Positions 47,223 to 51,318 of a stretch of 51,318 bases of DNA are shown here, piece by piece (within the stretch, counting starts at the first letter, position 1; each line of letters begins with the position of its first letter). The notes beneath the pieces were generated by a model. It searched no databases. It had not been told where the DNA came from and saw only the letters and a program-made list of their open reading frames with translations. The position numbers and the translations under genes are program-made. Source of the DNA: Psychromonas arctica DSM 14288 (GTDB lineage: Bacteria > Pseudomonadota > Gammaproteobacteria > Enterobacterales > Psychromonadaceae); NCBI RefSeq assembly GCF_000482725.1, contig NZ_AXWP01000052.1, positions 1-51,318 on the forward strand. The letters are read 5' to 3'.

Positions 47223-47974
47223 GCAACACCTTCAGGGCTGAATTTATATCCCACACCAAAAACGGTTTGAATAATGGCAGGAAAAACTTTGTTGGTTAAT
47301 TCAGGTTGACCCGCTACTAACTTGTTACGTAAGCGATTAATATGTGAATTAACCGTATGCTCATAACCACTATGCTGATAGCCCCACACTTTGTCTAAGA
47401 GTTGGGTACGAGAAAAAACTTGGCTAGGATGCTGCGCCATAAAACACAGTAGGTCGAATTCTGTTGAGGTTAATTCAATGGTTTTTTCACGTAATATCAC
47501 TTCATGTGTACGACGGTTAATCATCAACTCGCCATGGCAAATAACGCTATTTTCTTGCCCACTTATAGTTTCATTATCAGTAGCTTGCGGTTTACTATTT
47601 TGTAATAAATGCACTCGGCGTAAAAGCGCATGCACACGTGCTTGCAACTCTCTAATGCTAAATGGTTTTGACATGTAGTCATCAGCACCCAACTCAAGGC
47701 CAACCACTCTATCAATTTCAGAAGTACGTGCGGTTAACATTAAAATAGCTTGCTCTTGTTTGACTTCTCTTACTTTTCGACAAACATCTAACCCACTACA
47801 ACCGGGTAACGTGATATCTAATATTAATAGTGAAAAGTCATTGCTTAAGGCTTGTTTAATGGCCTCTTCACCGTTATCGCAGTGCGTGACTTGCAAGCCT
47901 AAATCTTGCATGTGCACTTTAACCAATTCTGCGATATCTTGATCATCTTCCACGATTAAAATACTATCAGCCAT
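47219..47974 (-). CDS. OmpR/PhoB-family response regulator of the spondin cluster
   Basis: A 251-residue regulator. The receiver domain has the acidic pair EDD, phosphorylated D53 (LLILDITLPG) and MSKPFS. The C-terminal winged helix reads LTSTEFDLLCFMAQHPSQVF, SRTQLLDKVWGY, and VNSHINRLRNKL. A GAGGG site precedes the start. It follows the spondin lipoprotein gene by 75 bases on the same strand. It probably binds paired heptamers; a candidate lies upstream of the first spondin gene. Confidence 0.93.
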   Translation of the reverse strand: MADSILIVEDDQDIAELVKVHMQDLGLQVTHCDNGEEAIKQALSNDFSLLILDITLPGCSGLDVCRKVREVKQEQAILMLTARTSEIDRVVGLELGADDYMSKPFSIRELQARVHALLRRVHLLQNSKPQATDNETISGQENSVICHGELMINRRTHEVILREKTIELTSTEFDLLCFMAQHPSQVFSRTQLLDKVWGYQHSGYEHTVNSHINRLRNKLVAGQPELTNKVFPAIIQTVFGVGYKFSPEGVA

Positions 47975-48049
47975 GCTGCCCTCACTATAAAAAAAGCCTA
48001 TTTGTTATAGCAAGCACAGAGCTTACAACAACAAACAGACCAAAAAGGT

Positions 48050-48742
48050 TTATTTGATACGCGTGATAGTAACAGACATAACCGGGTTATCGAACTTCTG
48101 TTGATAAGTGAGCACTGAGCTACTTAAACCATCATCTGCACTAATAATTCCAGCATGCATCGCGACAAAGTTATTATTATCATCACGTTGTGGATTATAA
48201 GCTTCACCACCACCAGCAGGACCTGGCACTGTTTCTGCGCTTTCAGTATTCGCTTCAGTACCCGCATCATAGGCGAGTGTGCTGTATTTAACGGAATCGT
48301 TAATCGCAAATGAACTCAAGTCGATTTTATTAAGACCAGTAAATGCATCATTGGAGTTACCTAACATACTTGCAAATGATAAGTAACTGACCAGATCACC
48401 ATGAGAAACCGTCACCGTAGAGGTTTCTCCCGGTAAAACAGGTACAGCACTTACCGCTACACTTGTCACTAAACTACTACTTTGCAATAAGCTGCTATCA
48501 CCAGATTCAGCCAATAATTCTAGTGCATTAGAAGCGGGGCTACCAATCGTCCATAATGCGCTGCTATTATGTAGAATCAATGCAGGTGGAGAGATAGGTT
48601 GACCGTTCGTTAGATTACTTAAAGTAACTTGATACTCTACAGGCGTTGCCACCACGGTAACACTATCATTATTGTCATCACCACACGCAACTAATGTAAG
48701 TGCGGCTGCCGTCGCAACGGCGACTTTAGTAAATTTAATCAT
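48050..48742 (-). CDS. Spondin_N-domain lipoprotein
   Basis: A 230-residue exported protein. The signal peptide ends in TLVACGDD, a lipobox (LVAC), and the Asp residues after the cysteine would favour inner-membrane retention under the +2 rule, although that rule may not hold in this organism. The rest is a Spondin_N-like domain: YQVTLSNLTNGQPISPPALI, SLAYDAGTEANTE (here read from TLAYDAGTEAN), a MHAGI turn and a closing strand PVMSVTITRI. I start at 48742, because AAGGAGG lies four bases upstream. It follows the first spondin gene by 10 bases. The domain is named after eukaryotic F-spondin; bacterial roles are not established. Confidence 0.82.
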   Translation of the reverse strand: MIKFTKVAVATAAALTLVACGDDNNDSVTVVATPVEYQVTLSNLTNGQPISPPALILHNSSALWTIGSPASNALELLAESGDSSLLQSSSLVTSVAVSAVPVLPGETSTVTVSHGDLVSYLSFASMLGNSNDAFTGLNKIDLSSFAINDSVKYSTLAYDAGTEANTESAETVPGPAGGGEAYNPQRDDNNNFVAMHAGIISADDGLSSSVLTYQQKFDNPVMSVTITRIK

Positions 48743-48752
48743 AAAAGCCTCC

Positions 48753-49424
48753 TTATTCGACAACAACTGTCAACTTTGCAACAGGGTTTAACCAACGGTG
48801 TACGCGGCTATCAAAATCACTAATACCACCTTCAGGATCTGTATCACCAACTACACCAGGATGAATATGTACGTTCGTATTACCAATCTCAGTTGCTACA
48901 CCTGTTGCCCCAGTTGACGTAATGCCAATCGGGTTTGGCACGTTAGAAATAATTTCATCATTAGCCTCAGTGCCCGCATCATAAGCACTTAAAAGTACAG
49001 TATAAGTCCCCGCCTCCGTAGGAATTTTCCAGCTATCTAAACCAACAAAACCGTCATTAGTCGGTAACATCATTGCAGCTAAAGACAGGTAGTCATTGCC
49101 GTCACTGTTAGTGAGAGTAAACTCAGTATCACCACCGGCGCCTAATAAACCACCCGCTGGATTCGTCGTAATATCAGCACCATAACCGCTCAATAATAGA
49201 TTAACGCCATCGATGCTTCCGCCCTCAGCTAGGGCTTGTAACTCTTCACTTGCCGCTTCTGCAGAATGGAAGATAGACGCCTGAGAATCATGCGCTGCTG
49301 CAATAATAGGTGTAAAGCTAATACCTTGGGTTAAATTAACAAGTGTAATAGTTAAGTCTTGCGCTTGGCTTGCTGCACTGAATAAACCTAGAAAACCTGC
49401 TGCAATAAGATGTTTGTTTGACAT
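48753..49424 (-). CDS. Spondin_N-domain exported protein
   Basis: A 223-residue protein with a cleavable signal peptide (HLIAAGFLGLFSAASQAQ, cut near residue 21) and no lipobox, so it is probably periplasmic or secreted. The mature part is a Spondin_N-like domain: LTITLVNLTQGISFTPIIAA, then AAHDSQASIF, LLSAYDAGTEANDE, VHIHPGV and the final strand NPVAKLTVVV. It shares its layout, and the YDAGTEAN motif exactly, with the next gene, so the pair arose by duplication. AAAGGGAG precedes the start. It heads a four-gene minus-strand run with the lipoprotein, regulator and kinase. Confidence 0.82.
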   Translation of the reverse strand: MSNKHLIAAGFLGLFSAASQAQDLTITLVNLTQGISFTPIIAAAHDSQASIFHSAEAASEELQALAEGGSIDGVNLLLSGYGADITTNPAGGLLGAGGDTEFTLTNSDGNDYLSLAAMMLPTNDGFVGLDSWKIPTEAGTYTVLLSAYDAGTEANDEIISNVPNPIGITSTGATGVATEIGNTNVHIHPGVVGDTDPEGGISDFDSRVHRWLNPVAKLTVVVE

Positions 49425-49518
49425 GGAAAAACTCCCTTTAATCGTAGTTGAATTATTTATCTTTAAATATATTTTGAATGTTGTTTAATTAGTTGGTGAA
49501 GAGAGTATGCCCATGAGA

Positions 49519-49536
49519 TATCACGCAGTTATCACG
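49519..49536. promoter_or_regulatory. Heptamer direct repeat, candidate response-regulator site
   Basis: TATCACG occurs at 49519-49525 and again at 49530-49536, 11 bases start to start. OmpR/PhoB-family regulators bind such 7+4 direct repeats. The site lies about 95 bases upstream of the first spondin gene. A related TATCGCA sits 44 bases (four periods) further on, at 49574. An inverted repeat TTCACTA / TAGTGAA (49542-49560) is next to it. Assignment to the linked regulator is inference. Confidence 0.45.
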
Positions 49537-49680
49537 AAAACTTCACTATTTAGTAGTGAATTGTTCGCTTTGTTATCGCAAGCATCGCCGAAGTTGATGA
49601 TTAATTAATGACGCGTGTTTTTTTGCATATTCATTAACAGCACGTATAATCCGCCTTTCAAAAATCAACAAGAGCGAACC

Positions 49681-50472
49681 ATGAACGAACAATACGAGAA
49701 CCGCTTTGGTGGAATAAAACGCTTATATGGCACCACGGCATTACAAAAATTCCAAAACAGTCATATCTGTGTGATTGGGATTGGCGGTGTGGGCTCTTGG
49801 GTTGTTGAATCATTAGCCCGCTCAGGCATTGGGAAAATCACCTTAATTGATATGGATGACTTGTGCGTCACCAATACCAATCGTCAAGTACATGCATTGG
49901 CGGAAACCGTGGGTAAACAAAAGATCGAAGTGATGGCTGCGCGCTGTAAACAGATCAACCCAGATATTATCGTCAATTGTATTGATGATTTTATCGATAA
50001 AGAAAACTGCTTTGAATACTTATCTAAGGATATGGATTACATCTTTGATGCCATAGATAGCATTCATGCCAAAGTCGCTTTAGTGGCACACTGTAAGCGC
50101 AATAAATACCCATTACTTACCTGTGGTGGCGCAGGTGGCCAACTTGATCCGACACAAATTCAAGTCGCCGATTTAGCACGCACCATCCAAGATCCGTTAG
50201 CGGCAAAGGTACGCTCTGAATTACGTCGTCACTTTAACTTCACAACCAACCCTAAACGCAAATTTAGAATTAACTGTGTGTTTTCAACGGAGCAATTAAG
50301 CTATCCAGATATGAACGGGGAAGTGTGCAAAGAAAAGGCGGAATCAGACGGCAATATGAAAATGGATTGTGCGAGTGGTTTTGGTGCATCAACCATGGTC
50401 ACAGCAAGCTTTGCCTTTATAGGCAGTGCGTTTATTCTGAGAAAATTAGCAGAGAAAGCAAAAGCTGAATAA
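49681..50472 (+). CDS. tcdA: tRNA threonylcarbamoyladenosine dehydratase
   Basis: TcdA (YgdL/CsdL) is an E1-like enzyme that cyclises t6A37 in tRNA to ct6A using ATP. The nucleotide loop is IGIGGVGSWVVESLARSG, followed by LIDMDDLCVTNTNRQ, the partner-binding RFRINCVFSTE-like region and the end DCASGFGASTMVTASFAF. The active cysteine region (cCVFSTE) is present. I start at 49681, giving 263 residues (E. coli 268); the upstream ATG at 49615 adds an unlikely leader. GAGCG precedes the start. It is divergent from the spondin cluster. In E. coli it works with the CsdA-CsdE sulfur system, which is not in this window. Confidence 0.93.
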   Translation: MNEQYENRFGGIKRLYGTTALQKFQNSHICVIGIGGVGSWVVESLARSGIGKITLIDMDDLCVTNTNRQVHALAETVGKQKIEVMAARCKQINPDIIVNCIDDFIDKENCFEYLSKDMDYIFDAIDSIHAKVALVAHCKRNKYPLLTCGGAGGQLDPTQIQVADLARTIQDPLAAKVRSELRRHFNFTTNPKRKFRINCVFSTEQLSYPDMNGEVCKEKAESDGNMKMDCASGFGASTMVTASFAFIGSAFILRKLAEKAKAE

Positions 50473-50485
50473 AGAAAAAACATTT

Positions 50486-50872
50486 AACCACGAAGCGCTG
50501 CACTTCACGAAGAACACGAAGTTAAAAAAGCTTAAAGGATAAATGAAACCAAATTTTTATTTGCTTTGGCTCCTATAAATGACTTCTTTGTATTTAATCA
50601 GTTTTGTCGTTACCTTCTCTAACCTTCGAGCCTTCGTGGTTAAACAGCTTTTGACTTAAAAAAGAGCAACCACGAAGCGCTTCACGAAGAACACGAAGTT
50701 AAAAAAAGCTTAAAGAATAGATGAAACCAAATTTTTATTTGCTTTGGCTCCTATAAATGACTTCTTTGTATTTAATCACCGCAGTTTTCTCCTTACCTTC
50801 TCTAATCTTCTTGCCTTCTTGGTTAAACAGCTTTTGTCCTTACCTTCTCTAATCTTCGTGCCTTCGTGGTTA
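50486..50872. repeat. Tandem array of CTTCGTGGTT palindromic repeats
   Basis: Two long copies (50486-50642 and 50668-50824) and a right half (about 50838-50872) follow one another. Each long copy runs from AACCACGAAGCGC to CTTCGTGGTTAA or CTTCTTGGTTAA, so its ends are inverted repeats. Inside, both share nearly identical non-coding sequence, including GAAACCAAATTTTTATTTGC and TTGGCTCCTATAAATGACTT. Related copies occur at 1551-1724. The unit length (~157) and lack of spacers rule out a CRISPR array. Confidence 0.75.
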
Positions 50873-50976
50873 AATCGTTTTTGATCTTATTTCTCTTAGC
50901 GCTTTCGATCTTAATAAGCTTTTGACCTTATATACCTAAGCTCGACCTGTACCACTACAACCTAAAAAACACCCAT

Positions 50977-51046
50977 ATCGAGTAGGGTGAGGCTTTTGCC
51001 TCATCCCTCTCACAGAACCGTACGTACGGGCCTCGTATACGGCTCC
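50977..51046 (-). ncRNA. Group II intron domains V and VI
   Basis: Domain V: GGAGCCGTATACGAGG on the 5' side pairs with CCGTACGTACGGTTC (51015-51046 on the plus strand), carrying the AGC triad of the catalytic helix. Domain VI follows as a hairpin, GAGGGATGAGGC / GCCTCACCCTACTC, with a bulged A near its 3' base as the likely branch point. Fold inferred by eye. Confidence 0.75.
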
Positions 51047-51063
51047 TGTATTCTTTTATTCCA

Positions 51064-51318
51064 TCATCCGCTTTTCATAAACGCTGATGGAGCAAGCCAA
51101 CCTGTATTTACATTCTCTATATTATACAAACCAAGCCCTTCAAACCAACTATTCGGCATCGCAAAACTTGATAAGGGGCTTCTCGAATTTCGCCACGAGT
51201 TCATTTTAATGAACTTAAAGGGTGGCTTATATTTCAGCTGCTTTAATCGTCGATGTAGCCGACTCGGCTTCTTCCACAAGTTAAGCTGTACTGCCCTTAA
51301 TCTTCGTCTTGTCCAACC
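51064..51318 (-). CDS. Group II intron reverse transcriptase/maturase, C-terminal part
   Basis: The frame is open from the window edge to TGA at 51064, giving 84 visible residues. It starts WTRRRLRAVQLNLWKKPSR and continues with RNSRSPLSSFAMPNSWF, matching the C-terminal group II maturase region (a basic W-x-RRRLR...W segment and a NSW...A/SRSP...W block). The reverse transcriptase domain proper is beyond the edge. No HNH endonuclease motif is visible. The gene ends 18 bases before domain V, as in intact introns. Confidence 0.78.
   Translation of the reverse strand, partial: GWTRRRLRAVQLNLWKKPSRLHRRLKQLKYKPPFKFIKMNSWRNSRSPLSSFAMPNSWFEGLGLYNIENVNTGWLAPSAFMKSG

Larger units (their letters stand above)
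50977..51318 (-). mobile_element. 3' end of a group II intron (continues beyond the window)
   Basis: On the minus strand this holds the end of an intron-encoded reverse transcriptase/maturase (51064-51318), then the RNA domain V and VI structures ending near 50977. The intron ends in CTACTCGAT, consistent with the usual AY 3' boundary. It inserted next to the palindromic repeat array, not in an evident gene. The 5' part is outside the window. Confidence 0.8.

Noticed and set aside
50486-50872. Tandem repeats considered as a CRISPR array
   Set aside because: The units are ~157 bases with conserved interiors. There are no short repeats with unique spacers and no cas genes.

Overview
The window is a low-GC stretch of a gammaproteobacterial chromosome. 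Gene content and order (seqA-pgm, ybfF, ybfE-fldA-fur, hemL/clcA/erpA, parC-plsC-rraB, ilvY/ilvC) point to a marine Alteromonadales-type organism, perhaps close to Psychromonas. That genus call is inference from family resemblance, not a computed placement. I see no rRNA, tRNA or CRISPR array.

Layout. (1) 1-1900: the end of an IS630-type element, then the 3' two thirds of a propionyl-CoA synthetase gene (prpE) that it appears to have cut. (2) 1900-3300: an orphan PEP-CTERM protein and a small membrane protein. (3) 3670-6800: a compact plus-strand operon of poorly characterised conserved genes (DUF3549, DUF3301, a 114-residue protein, a DUF2310 Zn-ribbon protein, CreA). (4) 7000-16900, mostly minus: ferrochelatase, a ubiG of alphaproteobacterial type, a DUF3081-like gene, a DEAD-box helicase, a YfcZ-like protein, glgP (with a perfect CRP-type palindrome upstream) and pgm. 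(5) 16900-20400: seqA and, divergently, ybfF, DUF2788, ybfE, fldA, fur. (6) 20600-28700, minus: a TAXI solute-binding protein coupled to argA, a YadS-like membrane protein, and an RND pump with its membrane fusion protein, the latter broken by one in-frame stop. (7) 29300-37400: erpA, DUF6776 and clcA on minus, then hemL, parC, plsC and rraB on plus. (8) 37600-42300: DUF2750, ubiK, ilvY and sseA on minus, ilvC on plus. (9) 42500-45400: a soluble PAS-PAS chemoreceptor (BdlA-like), a decayed second copy of the ilvC 3' end, a YhgN/MarC protein and DUF2999. (10) 45400-49600: a decayed SnoaL-like gene, then a minus-strand cluster of two Spondin_N-domain exported proteins with a response regulator and histidine kinase. 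(11) 49680-51318: tcdA, a tandem array of a CTTCGTGGTT-type palindromic repeat, and the 3' end of a group II intron.

Most of the window is core metabolism and information processing: heme (hemH, hemL), ubiquinone (ubiG, ubiK), glycogen and glucose-phosphate (glgP, pgm), arginine (argA), branched-chain amino acids (ilvC), iron control (fur), Fe-S assembly (erpA), DNA replication and topology (seqA, parC). The accessory signal lies between these genes. There are two full copies of a ~165 bp MITE-like repeat in opposite orientation, a second palindromic repeat family near both ends, IS630 and group II intron ends, and several decayed gene pieces.

The least-described functional unit is the spondin pair plus two-component system at 45.7-49.4 kb. 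An OmpR/PhoB-style heptamer direct repeat lies in its promoter region. The alpha-type ubiG, the ilvC remnant and the stop-interrupted efflux adaptor are the other points most worth checking.
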